Assembly (NCBI RefSeq): GCF_000209655.1
Contig: NC_015458.1
Location: 3,720,001-3,784,000, forward strand
Direction of reading: 5' to 3'
DNA from: Pusillimonas sp. T7-7
GTDB lineage: Bacteria > Pseudomonadota > Gammaproteobacteria > Burkholderiales > Burkholderiaceae_B
Length of the DNA: 64,000 nucleotides
Part shown: in pieces, positions 44,279-52,432 of the stretch
Numbering within the stretch: position 1 is the stretch's first letter
Layout: the number at the start of each line of letters is the position of its first letter
Notes under the pieces: generated by a model
Database searches by the model: none
Seen by the model: only the letters and a program-made list of their open reading frames with translations
Told to the model about the DNA's origin: nothing
Translations under genes and position numbers: made by a program

Positions 44279-47200
44279 ATGGTCCTATCTGAAGTTTGTA
44301 TCAAGCGGCCGGTATTTGCTACAGTGCTGTCTCTGATCATCGTACTGATTGGCTTGATTTCCTATGATCGCCTGACTGTGCGCGAGTATCCCGCCATCGA
44401 CGAGCCGGTGGTTTCGGTCCGTACCGACTACAAGGGCGCTTCGCCCGAAGTGGTGGAGTCGCAGGTGACCAAGCCGCTTGAGGATCAGCTGGCCGGCATA
44501 GAAGGTGTAGACGTCATGACCTCGCGCAGCCGGTCGGAACGCAGCTACATCAATATCAAGTTCAATCTAACGCGAGACCCGGATGCGGCCGCCGCCGATG
44601 TGCGTGACAAAGTATCGCGTGCGCGGCGATACTTGCCCGACGAGATCGACGAACCCATTATCAGCAAAGTGGAAGCCGATTCATCACCCATTGTTTATGT
44701 GGGAGTGAGCACCGGCTCATATAACCAACTGGAAGCGTCTGATTACATCAACCGCTATATCAAGACACGTTTGTCAGTGTTGCCGGGCGCTGCCGAAGTA
44801 CGGATCTATGGTGAGCGCCTGCCGTCCATGCGCATTTACATAGACCGGGCCAAGCTGGCCGCCTATGGCCTGATCGTCCAGGATGTCGAAGCAGCTCTGC
44901 GCCAGCAGAACGTGCTGATTCCGGCCGGCCGCATTGAGTCGAAGCAGCGTGAGTTTACGGTGACCTCATCCACCGACTTGCAGTCGACCGAGCAATTCCG
45001 CAATGTCATTGTGTCGACGGTGAACGGTTATCCGGTTCGTTTGTCTGACGTGGCCGATGTACAAATTGGGCCGTTGGATGACCGCGTGCTGGCACGCTAT
45101 AACGGCCAGCCCAGCTTGACCATAGGCATTACCAAACAGGCCACGGCCAACCCACTGGAATTGTCCAGCTATGTGCGCAAGGAAGTCGAGGAGATCAATC
45201 AGAATCTGCCCGGGGGCATGAGCCTGGCCATGACTTACGACTCGTCAGTATTCATTCAGGAGTCCATCAAGTCGGTGTACGCGACGGTGATCGAAGCCAT
45301 TGTTCTGGTGGTGCTGGTCATTTTCTTCTTCCTGCGCAGCCTGCGGGCCAGCCTGATTCCGATCGTGACGATACCCGTGTCGCTGATCGGGGCCTGCGGC
45401 ATCATGTACTTCATGGGTTTTTCCATCAACACGCTTACGCTGCTATCCATGGTGCTGGCCATCGGTCTGGTGGTGGACGACGCCATTGTGGTGCTGGAAA
45501 ACATTTTCCGGCATATCGAGGAAGGCAAGACGCGTCTCGAAGCGGCCTTCCTGGGCGCCAAGGAAATCGGCTTTGCCGTGGTCGCCATGACCCTGACCCT
45601 GGTGACGGTGTATGCACCGCTGGCCTTTGCCACCGGCCGCACGGGCCGTTTGTTCATTGAGTTTGCGCTGACGCTGGCCGGTGCGGTGCTGGTGTCGGGG
45701 TTTGTGGCGTTGACGCTGACCCCCATGATGTGCTCGACCGTACTGCGCCATCAGGCCGGCCATGGGCGCTTATATTTGCTTGTCGAGCGATTTCTGGTGG
45801 CGTTGACCAACCGTTATCGAAATGGCTTGGCGCGCGCCTTGCGTCACCGCCTCCTGGTTGTATTGCTGGGCCTGGCGGTAGCCGTGTGCAGCGGCGTTCT
45901 GTTCAAGGTTGTTAAAAGCGAACTGGCTCCGCTTGAAGATCGCGGCGTGATCTATGGCATGCTCAACGGCCCTGAAGGCGCCACCATTGATTACATGCTG
46001 CAAAGCGTGGAGCGTGTTGAGCGCCTGTATGAAGCGGTACCGGAAATGGATGCCAGCCAGTCGTTCATCGGTTTTCCCACTGTTACCGACGGCATTGTGA
46101 TCATGCGCCTGAAGCCTTGGGACCAGCGCGAGCGCGCCCAGCAAAGCATAGCCAGCGAGCTTCAGCCTCACCTGGCCGCGCTGTCGGGCGTCAAGGCCTA
46201 CCCGGTCAACCCGCCCTCACTGGGGCAGCGGTCCACTTCCAAGCCTATCGATTTCGTGATCATGAGCCAGGTTTCGTACCCGGAAATGGACAGAATGGTC
46301 AATGAATTCATGAGTGCCTTGCGTGACTACCCTGGCTTGCAGAATATCGATACTGACCTGCGCTTGAACACGCCCGAGTTACGGGTGGAAGTCCAGCGCG
46401 ACAAACTGGCTGACGTGGGTGTGGACGTGGGCGACGTGGGCCGCACTCTGGAGTCCATGCTGGGTGGACGCCAGGTTACCCGTTTTCGCGATAGCGGGGA
46501 GCAGTACGACGTCATCGTCCAGGTAAAGAAGCAAGACCGCGCCGATCCAGCCGATATTTCAGACATCTACGTGCGTACGGCAGAAGGGGGCATGGTACAG
46601 ATGTCCAACTTTCTGAACGTCTATGAAAGCGTGTCGCCCCAGTCGCTGAATCACTTCAACCGCTTGCGGGCGGTCAAAGTGCAGGCGTCGATTGCGCCCG
46701 GTTATGCGCTGGGCGAAGTGCTTGAACACATGAACCAAGTGGCGCGTGATATCTTGCCGGCGACGGTGCAGCTGGATCTGGATGGCCAGTCGCGTGAGTT
46801 CCGCGACTCTGCCGGCAGCATCTACCTGGTCTTCGCGATGGCCCTGGCTTTCATCTATTTGGTGCTGGCCGCCCAGTTCGAAAGTTGGCGCAACCCGCTA
46901 ATTATCATGCTCTCCGTCCCGCTGTCCATGACGGGCGGCCTGCTGGCCTTGTGGTTGACGGGCGGTACCTTGTCCATATACAGTCAGATCGGGTTGATCA
47001 CCCTGGTTGGCCTGATTACCAAGCACGGAATTTTGATTGTTGAGTTCACCAATCAGCTTAGAGCCGAAGGCGTGGAAAAATTCGAAGCGGTTGCCCAGGC
47101 GAGCGTCATGCGGTTGCGTCCTATACTGATGACCACCGGAGCCATGGTGCTGGGTGTATTGCCGCTGGCATACGCCTCGGGTGCGGGGGCTGAATCCCGT

Positions 47201-47368
47201 CAGCAAATTGGATGGGTGCTGGTGGGCGGGCTAAGCCTGGGTACCATACTGACCTTGTTCGTGGTGCCGGTGGCCTACACACTGATTGCCGGGCCGGTCA
47301 AAGCCAAGGCAACAGTTGCCGTGGCTGACCACCCGATCGAACCGCAGCCCGAGCCGTCCGCCCACTGA
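44279..47368 (+). CDS. RND efflux transporter permease (AcrB/MexB-like, HAE1 type)
   Basis: 1029 residues with 12 membrane helices and two large periplasmic loops. It starts 'MVLSEVCIKRPVFATVLSL', and TM4 carries the proton-relay 'GLVVDDAIVVLENIFRHIEEG' acids. The second half has 'LVGLITKHGILIVEFTNQL'. It resembles multidrug pumps of the HAE1 group. Substrates cannot be predicted. It works with the adaptor encoded just upstream; no regulator gene is adjacent. Confidence 0.94.
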   Translation: MVLSEVCIKRPVFATVLSLIIVLIGLISYDRLTVREYPAIDEPVVSVRTDYKGASPEVVESQVTKPLEDQLAGIEGVDVMTSRSRSERSYINIKFNLTRDPDAAAADVRDKVSRARRYLPDEIDEPIISKVEADSSPIVYVGVSTGSYNQLEASDYINRYIKTRLSVLPGAAEVRIYGERLPSMRIYIDRAKLAAYGLIVQDVEAALRQQNVLIPAGRIESKQREFTVTSSTDLQSTEQFRNVIVSTVNGYPVRLSDVADVQIGPLDDRVLARYNGQPSLTIGITKQATANPLELSSYVRKEVEEINQNLPGGMSLAMTYDSSVFIQESIKSVYATVIEAIVLVVLVIFFFLRSLRASLIPIVTIPVSLIGACGIMYFMGFSINTLTLLSMVLAIGLVVDDAIVVLENIFRHIEEGKTRLEAAFLGAKEIGFAVVAMTLTLVTVYAPLAFATGRTGRLFIEFALTLAGAVLVSGFVALTLTPMMCSTVLRHQAGHGRLYLLVERFLVALTNRYRNGLARALRHRLLVVLLGLAVAVCSGVLFKVVKSELAPLEDRGVIYGMLNGPEGATIDYMLQSVERVERLYEAVPEMDASQSFIGFPTVTDGIVIMRLKPWDQRERAQQSIASELQPHLAALSGVKAYPVNPPSLGQRSTSKPIDFVIMSQVSYPEMDRMVNEFMSALRDYPGLQNIDTDLRLNTPELRVEVQRDKLADVGVDVGDVGRTLESMLGGRQVTRFRDSGEQYDVIVQVKKQDRADPADISDIYVRTAEGGMVQMSNFLNVYESVSPQSLNHFNRLRAVKVQASIAPGYALGEVLEHMNQVARDILPATVQLDLDGQSREFRDSAGSIYLVFAMALAFIYLVLAAQFESWRNPLIIMLSVPLSMTGGLLALWLTGGTLSIYSQIGLITLVGLITKHGILIVEFTNQLRAEGVEKFEAVAQASVMRLRPILMTTGAMVLGVLPLAYASGAGAESRQQIGWVLVGGLSLGTILTLFVVPVAYTLIAGPVKAKATVAVADHPIEPQPEPSAH

Positions 47369-47414
47369 GGCTGGCGCCTTGCCTTATGCGGATTTATAAA
47401 TAAACAGGATTGTT

Positions 47415-48125
47415 ATGCGTCAGATAGTGCTTGATACAGAAACCACCGGGCTCGACCCAGCGCAAGGCCACCGTGTCGTTGAGCTGGCCTGTGTCGAAAT
47501 GGAAAACCGCAGCCTGACCGGCCGGCATCTGCACCTATACCTGAACCCCGGCCGCGACAGCGACCCCGAAGCCTTGGCCGTACATGGCCTGACCACCGAG
47601 TTTCTGTCGGGCCACCCACGCTTTGAAGAGGTTGCACAGCAACTGGTCGATTACGTAAAAGATGCGGAAGTCATCATTCATAACGCCGCCTTTGATGTCA
47701 AATTCCTGAACGCCGAGCTGACTCGGGCTGGCTTGCCTGTCTTTAACAGCCTGTGCGGCAAGATCACCGACTCCTTGCTGCACGCGCGCGAGCTGCACCC
47801 CGGCAAGCGCAATTCGCTGGACGCCTTGTGCGAACGCTATGGCATATCGAACGCCCATCGCACCCTGCACGGCGCCTTGCTCGACTCCGAGCTTTTGGCT
47901 GATGTTTGGCTGGCCATGACGCGTGGCCAAGATGCGCTGCTGATGGATTTTGAAGACGATGGCAGTACGGGCGCCAATGGCATGCGACTGGAACAGTTTG
48001 ACGCATCAACGCTAAAGGTTGTGCTGGCCGGCGAAGCCGAGCTGCAGGCGCATAACGACTATTTGGCAGGCCTGGACAAGACTGCAGGCACGCCCTGTGT
48101 ATGGCGGGGAGTGCCGCAAGCTTAG
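47415..48125 (+). CDS. dnaQ: DNA polymerase III epsilon subunit (3'-5' proofreading exonuclease)
   Basis: 236 residues. Exo I motif 'IVLDTETTGLDPAQGHRVVE', Exo II in 'IIHNAAFDVKFLNAEL', and Exo III 'HRTLHGALLDSELLADVWL' with the catalytic His and Asp. A short C-terminal tail binds the alpha subunit. It proofreads replication errors. An AGGATT site precedes the ATG. The gene is followed by tRNA-Val, echoing dnaQ-aspV in E. coli. Confidence 0.97.
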   Translation: MRQIVLDTETTGLDPAQGHRVVELACVEMENRSLTGRHLHLYLNPGRDSDPEALAVHGLTTEFLSGHPRFEEVAQQLVDYVKDAEVIIHNAAFDVKFLNAELTRAGLPVFNSLCGKITDSLLHARELHPGKRNSLDALCERYGISNAHRTLHGALLDSELLADVWLAMTRGQDALLMDFEDDGSTGANGMRLEQFDASTLKVVLAGEAELQAHNDYLAGLDKTAGTPCVWRGVPQA

Positions 48126-48230
48126 ATTACCGTCTGGTTGGGCTTCCAGCCGGGGGTATGAGTTTTCGGGTGAGCGCTTGTGCTAAACTAGCGCCTCGAT
48201 TTTCCCAAGCTCCTATTCAGCGTAGCTTCG

Positions 48231-48305
48231 GGGCGGTTAGCTCAGTGGTAGAGCACTGCCTTCACACGGCAGGGGTCACTGGTTCGAACCCAGTACCGCC
48301 CACCA
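48231..48305 (+). tRNA. tRNA-Val (anticodon CAC)
   Basis: 75 nt. Acceptor GGGCGGT pairs with ACCGCCC, D-arm GCTCAGTGGTAGAGC, anticodon stem CTGCC/GGCAG with loop TTCACAC giving CAC at loop positions 3-5, T-arm CTGG/CCAG with TTCGAAC, and encoded CCA. It reads GUG codons. Confidence 0.97.
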
Positions 48306-48314
48306 ATCAATCAT

Positions 48315-48527
48315 CTAACTGTTGTCCAGCCGCTCAAGGATGGCAAGCGCCTTCTTCCGGTCGGCGCTGGCGGCCAGTGTTTTGAAACGCATTTCCACAT
48401 CAAATGCGGTAATGGCTTGGGCACTCATTTCTTCGACCAGTTTATTAACGCTCAGGCCACGCGATCGCGCCAATGTCTTTAAGCGTTGAGCGGTATCTTC
48501 CGGTAAACGTATCGTCAGCGTGCTCAT
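48315..48527 (-). CDS. Ribbon-helix-helix antitoxin partner of the PIN protein
   Basis: 70 residues beginning MSTLTIRLPEDTAQRLKTLA, the typical RHH N-terminal strand and helix, ending 'RKKALAILERLDNS'. It would bind the operator and neutralise the PIN toxin encoded upstream. It follows the toxin gene with an ATGA overlap, the reverse of the usual antitoxin-first order. It lies 9 bp past the 3' end of tRNA-Val on the opposite strand. Confidence 0.85.
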   Translation of the reverse strand: MSTLTIRLPEDTAQRLKTLARSRGLSVNKLVEEMSAQAITAFDVEMRFKTLAASADRKKALAILERLDNS

Positions 48528-48943
48528 GGTAGATTCTCCAAACATTGCGCAGGAGTCAGTACCTGCAATTCCTTCCAGGCTAGTTCCCCGCGTGCTATAT
48601 CCCGGACGTTGTGGGTAACAATGGCTTGAGCTCCACCGGCAACGGCCAACTCGATAAGATGATTATCGCCTTCGTCCGGTAGGTTCGGCCGCCAGCCGTA
48701 GTACACCGATATCCATTGACCCGCTTGTGCAACGGCAGCTAAAACCTCACGACGTTCTAGGGTGGTTGTCAGGTCTGCCCAGATGGGACGGCTAAGTAGG
48801 TCTTCGTACTCCAGCCACAAGGCGTTGCCGAACAGAGGCATATATCTGCCAAGCAGGATACAGCGCAACACTTCACGCGACGCACCGCCTTCAGAACGTA
48901 GGGCCGAGACAAACACGTTGGTGTCCAAGACAATCACTGGCAT
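48524..48943 (-). CDS. PIN domain toxin (PIN_3, VapC-like)
   Basis: 139 residues. It begins MPVIVLDTNVFVSALRSEGG with the first catalytic Asp (residue 7); further acids are in 'LEYEDLL' and 'PDEGDNHLIELAVAGGA'. PIN_3 proteins are RNA-cleaving toxins. The start at 48943 gives the family N-terminus; the longer open frame (to 49066) has a hydrophobic, non-conserved stretch. No good ribosome site precedes either start. It is paired with the RHH antitoxin. Confidence 0.85.
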   Translation of the reverse strand: MPVIVLDTNVFVSALRSEGGASREVLRCILLGRYMPLFGNALWLEYEDLLSRPIWADLTTTLERREVLAAVAQAGQWISVYYGWRPNLPDEGDNHLIELAVAGGAQAIVTHNVRDIARGELAWKELQVLTPAQCLENLP

Positions 48944-49161
48944 AGTTGATAGCGTATATGACATCATTTTTATATGCAAGCCCATAAAAAAGATAAAGGT
49001 GCACGACGCAAAATTGGTCTTCAGCGCTGAGCTTGTTCTTGATATCACATAACCCGGCGGCCGCATATACGTGAAAGCTGCTATTGCCGGTAGTCTTCCG
49101 GGAACGCCGTCGATGGTTGCGTCATCTAATCGGTTAGACGCAACTTTTTTAGGGTTTCATC

Positions 49162-49887
49162 ATGTCGGAGCACACCGTTCGATTGACCTCTCATCAGTGG
49201 GTTGCCGAGGGTACTATGGCCTTCTTTCTCGAAAAGCCAGCTGGGTTTGAGTACAAGCCGGGGCAAGCTATTGACCTCATTCTGCCAAGGCAATCCCCAG
49301 GCGCCAACTCGGCAGACGTTCGGCACGCTTTTTCTATCGTTAGCGCACCGCATGAAGCTGACCTGGCTATTGCCACTCGCATGCGTGACAGTGTCTTCAA
49401 ACAGGCATTGGGAAAATTGCCTGCGGGCACGGAAGTGAAGATTAACGGCCCATTCGGCTCGCTTACTCTACACAAAAATAAGGCACGCGCCGGCGTGCTT
49501 ATTGCCGGCGGGATCGGTATAACACCGTTCATGAGTATGCTTCGACATGCGGCAAAGCACCAGATACCGCAAGATATTTTGTTGCTGTACTCTAACCGTA
49601 GACCCGAAGACACTGCGTTTCTTGGCGAATTACAGCAGCTGGAAAATCAGAACCCAAGGTTTCGCCTCATGGCAACCATGACGGACATGGAGCATTCGGC
49701 GCAAAGCTGGGAGGGCTCAACCCACAAGATCGACGCTGCATGGGTCAAACAGTCTATCTCAGGGTTGGCCGATCCGATTTTCTATGCTTCGGGCCCTCCC
49801 GCCATGGTCGAGTCCATGCGTCAGGCATTGGCGGCCGCCGGCATTGACGAAGAGGACGTACGTAGCGAGGAGTTCTACGGGTATTGA
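49162..49887 (+). CDS. FAD/NAD-binding ferredoxin reductase-like oxidoreductase
   Basis: 241 residues of the ferredoxin-NADP reductase superfamily. The FAD motif is 'RHAFSIVSAPHEADL', the NAD(P) motif is 'GVLIAGGIGITPFMSML', and the C-terminus has 'FYASGPPAMVESM' and 'SEEFYGY'. No 2Fe-2S domain is fused, so it is a stand-alone flavin reductase. It is convergent with the OYE gene (13 bp apart). The partner is unknown. An ISL-like or phage remnant is not seen next to it. Confidence 0.88.
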   Translation: MSEHTVRLTSHQWVAEGTMAFFLEKPAGFEYKPGQAIDLILPRQSPGANSADVRHAFSIVSAPHEADLAIATRMRDSVFKQALGKLPAGTEVKINGPFGSLTLHKNKARAGVLIAGGIGITPFMSMLRHAAKHQIPQDILLLYSNRRPEDTAFLGELQQLENQNPRFRLMATMTDMEHSAQSWEGSTHKIDAAWVKQSISGLADPIFYASGPPAMVESMRQALAAAGIDEEDVRSEEFYGY

Positions 49888-49900
49888 TCTGCTCGCTTGA

Positions 49901-50989
49901 TCAGTACCGAGCCAGCCAATGAGCATACGGCGCGGGCAAGGTCCAGGAGGCCTTGTCGACCTTCAGCTCGCGAGCGGCCTGGTAGGCCCAATGGGGGTTG
50001 GCCAAGTGGGCCTTGCCGGCCAGAACCAGGTCAAGCTGGCCATCCTGGACTGCTTTTTCCGCGATTTGCGGTTCGCCAAAACCCCATGCGCTTGACACCG
50101 GAATGCCTGCCTCGCGCCGCACGCGTTCGGCAATCGAGCCCATGAAGGCCGGCGCCCAAGGGATCTTGGCTTTCGGTGTATTGAAGCCGATGCTGACGCT
50201 CATCAAGTCCAGCCCATCGTCTTTCAGTTTGCGAATCATGTCTATGGATTCGGTCAATGTCTGCTCGTCGTTGCCATCGAATTCCAGGACACCGAAGCGT
50301 ATGGTCAAGGGGAAGCGCTCCGGCCAGACCTTCCGTACGGCAGCGAAGGTTTCACGCAGAAAGCGGCTGCGGTTTTCGTAACTGCCGCCGTAGGCGTCGG
50401 TACGTTGGTTGGAGTGTTCGGAAAAGAAGCTCTGCGCCAGGTAGCCGTGGGCAAAATGCAGTTCTAGCCACTCGAAGCCGACTTCACGGGCTCGTTTGGC
50501 GGCGGCGACAAAGTCATCACGCACCCGGCCGATGTCTTCCAGAGTCATTTCGCGAGGCTGTTTGCTCAGGTGCTGGCCATAGGCAAGGGCCGAAGGCGCT
50601 ATGGTCTGCCAGCCGCGGGGATCGTCGGCGGCAATGTGGTCATCGCCGTCCCAGGGGCGATTGGCACTGGCCTTGCGGCCGGCATGTGCGATCTGTATGC
50701 CGGGTACCGCCCCCCGTTGCTTGATGGCCTGCACTGTGGGAATGAAGGCCTGGGCCAGGTCGTCGTTCCAGATGCCTGCGCAGTCTGGCGTAATGCGACC
50801 TTCCGGCGACACGGCGGTGGCCTCGACGATGACCAGGCCGGCGCCACCACGGGCCATGCCGGCATAATGTGTGTGATGCCATTCATTGACTCGTCCATCA
50901 GTGGCCGAATATTGGCACATGGGTGGCACGGCAATCCGGTTGCGTAGGGTCAGGTCTTTAAGGGTAAACGGTTGGAACAGCGCAGACAT
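49901..50989 (-). CDS. NADH:flavin oxidoreductase, Old Yellow Enzyme YqjM/XenA type
   Basis: 362 residues, TIM barrel with FMN. Class III features are the cysteine in 'VPPMCQYSATDG' near residue 25, the substrate-binding His pair in 'GIQIAHAGRKAS' and 'ELHFAHGYLAQSFFS', and 'AGKAHLANPHWAYQAA' at the end. Such enzymes reduce activated C=C bonds of electrophiles such as enones and nitro compounds. It is divergent from an ArsR-type regulator with a perfect operator between them, so an electrophile- or stress-controlled detoxification unit is likely. Confidence 0.93.
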   Translation of the reverse strand: MSALFQPFTLKDLTLRNRIAVPPMCQYSATDGRVNEWHHTHYAGMARGGAGLVIVEATAVSPEGRITPDCAGIWNDDLAQAFIPTVQAIKQRGAVPGIQIAHAGRKASANRPWDGDDHIAADDPRGWQTIAPSALAYGQHLSKQPREMTLEDIGRVRDDFVAAAKRAREVGFEWLELHFAHGYLAQSFFSEHSNQRTDAYGGSYENRSRFLRETFAAVRKVWPERFPLTIRFGVLEFDGNDEQTLTESIDMIRKLKDDGLDLMSVSIGFNTPKAKIPWAPAFMGSIAERVRREAGIPVSSAWGFGEPQIAEKAVQDGQLDLVLAGKAHLANPHWAYQAARELKVDKASWTLPAPYAHWLARY

Positions 50990-51012
50990 TATGATTTCCT
51001 GTGGGAGTGATA

Positions 51013-51040
51013 CTATAGTTCGATAATATTCGAACTATAG
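51013..51040. promoter_or_regulatory. Perfect 28-bp palindromic operator between the OYE and ArsR genes
   Basis: CTATAGTTCGA (51013-51023) and TCGAACTATAG (51030-51040) are exact inverted copies of each other, separated by TAATAT. It lies 24 bp upstream of the OYE start and 32 bp upstream of the arsR-type start. Confidence 0.85.
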
Positions 51041-51072
51041 AGGAAATACAAATCACTGTATAGAATACAAGC

Positions 51073-51378
51073 ATGAAACCCTTTAAGCATCCGGATCCCA
51101 ATGACTTCATCATGGAGCGCGTACTTTACGCGCTTAGCGACCCAGTGCGCCTCGAGATAGTGCAACGTCTGGCGCAGGTGCCCGAAGCCAGTTGCAATGA
51201 GCTGGGCGGTGGGCGGCCCAAGTCCAGCATGTCGCACCATTTTCGGGTGCTACGTGATGCGGGGTTGGTATGCACCTACGGGGTAGGCACCACCCATGTG
51301 AATTCGCTCAGGCTGGATGATATGGAACGCCGTTTCCCGGGTTTGTTGGGTGCGATCCTGAGCCAGATGGGAAAGTAA
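51073..51378 (+). CDS. ArsR family winged-helix regulator
   Basis: 101 residues. The DNA-binding helices are in 'RLEIVQRLAQVPEASCNELG' and 'SSMSHHFRVLRDAGLVCTYG'. The metal-sensing ELCVCDL motif of ArsR/SmtB is absent; single cysteines remain in 'EASCNEL' and 'LVCTYG', which might sense electrophiles or thiols. A perfect palindrome sits 32 bp upstream, between it and the OYE gene, so autorepression together with control of the OYE is very likely. Confidence 0.9.
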   Translation: MKPFKHPDPNDFIMERVLYALSDPVRLEIVQRLAQVPEASCNELGGGRPKSSMSHHFRVLRDAGLVCTYGVGTTHVNSLRLDDMERRFPGLLGAILSQMGK

Positions 51379-51447
51379 ACCGGTTCTGCGAGCTTGTCGA
51401 CAAGGCCTTGCCGAAAGTGGCAGGAATTATTCCGGCTTTCCCGGCCG

Positions 51448-52311
51448 TCACATAGAAAATTTCTTTGCCCCCGCAACGCAGATCACTGCACCCAGCGTGA
51501 CGATCACCATCATCCAGCTCACCGTTTCGTGCAGCAGCAGTGCCGCAAGCCCAAGCCCCATAAATGGCTGAAGCAACTGCAGTTGCCCGACCGCTGCAAT
51601 ACCCCCTTGCGCCAAACCTCGATACCAGAATATGAAACCGATCAGCATGCTGAAAAGCGAAACATAAATGAGGCCGATCCAGGCCGAAATGCCGATATGT
51701 TCGAACGATGCAGGCAGGGTCAGCAGCCCGATGGGCAGCATGATGGGTAGTGATAACACCAGCGCCCAGCTGATGACCTGCCAGCCACCCAGCTTGCGGG
51801 AAAGGCCTGCTCCTTCCACGTACCCCAGGCCGCACACGACGACGGCGGCCAGCATCAGCAAGTCGCCTTGCAGCGAAGCCTCGATGCCCTCCAGGGCCGC
51901 ATAGCCGATGACAAAGGCACTGCCAAGCACCGAGAACAGCCAAAAGGCAGCCCGAGGGCGTTCGCCGCCACGCAGCACGGCGAAGACTGCGGTGCAAAGA
52001 GGCAGCAGGCCAATGAAGACAATTGAATGTGCGGAAGTGATGTGTTGCAGGGCCAAGGCTGTGAACAATGGAAAGCCGACCACACAACCCAGTGAGACCA
52101 GGGTTAAAGAGCGTAAATCTGTGAAATCAGGGCGACGTTGGCGCAGCCAGACTAAAAGCACCAGGCCCAGCAAAGCGGCAATAGTCGCGCGTGCACAGGT
52201 TAGAAATATAGGGTCGAAATCGGCCACGGCTGCACGTGTCGCTGGCAGCGAGCCTGCAAAAATAGCCACGCCAACGAATCCGTTGATCCAGCCGCCTGTT
52301 GTTTTTTTCAT
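51448..52311 (-). CDS. DMT superfamily (EamA) transporter
   Basis: 287 residues with ten membrane helices in two EamA repeats ('VADFDPIFLTCARATIAALLG' area and 'GISAWIGLIYVSLFSMLIGFIF'). It is a metabolite or amino-acid exporter of unknown specificity. It is divergent from a MocR-type regulator with a 121-bp gap, and that regulator may control it. Confidence 0.9.
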   Translation of the reverse strand: MKKTTGGWINGFVGVAIFAGSLPATRAAVADFDPIFLTCARATIAALLGLVLLVWLRQRRPDFTDLRSLTLVSLGCVVGFPLFTALALQHITSAHSIVFIGLLPLCTAVFAVLRGGERPRAAFWLFSVLGSAFVIGYAALEGIEASLQGDLLMLAAVVVCGLGYVEGAGLSRKLGGWQVISWALVLSLPIMLPIGLLTLPASFEHIGISAWIGLIYVSLFSMLIGFIFWYRGLAQGGIAAVGQLQLLQPFMGLGLAALLLHETVSWMMVIVTLGAVICVAGAKKFSM

Positions 52312-52432
52312 TGCACCATCCCTCTTGAGCAGCCTTCAGTTGAACATTGGCAGCTTAGTTCAACAAGGAACAATCCAGTACAATTAAAAATAACTGTAAT
52401 GTAGTTACCAGCAGTACAGATTAGGCGGCAGC

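Noticed and set aside
48306..49161. Integrative element with att sites at tRNA-Val
   Set aside because: No integrase gene and no repeat of the tRNA 3' end was seen in the following kilobases, so only the toxin-antitoxin pair is reported.
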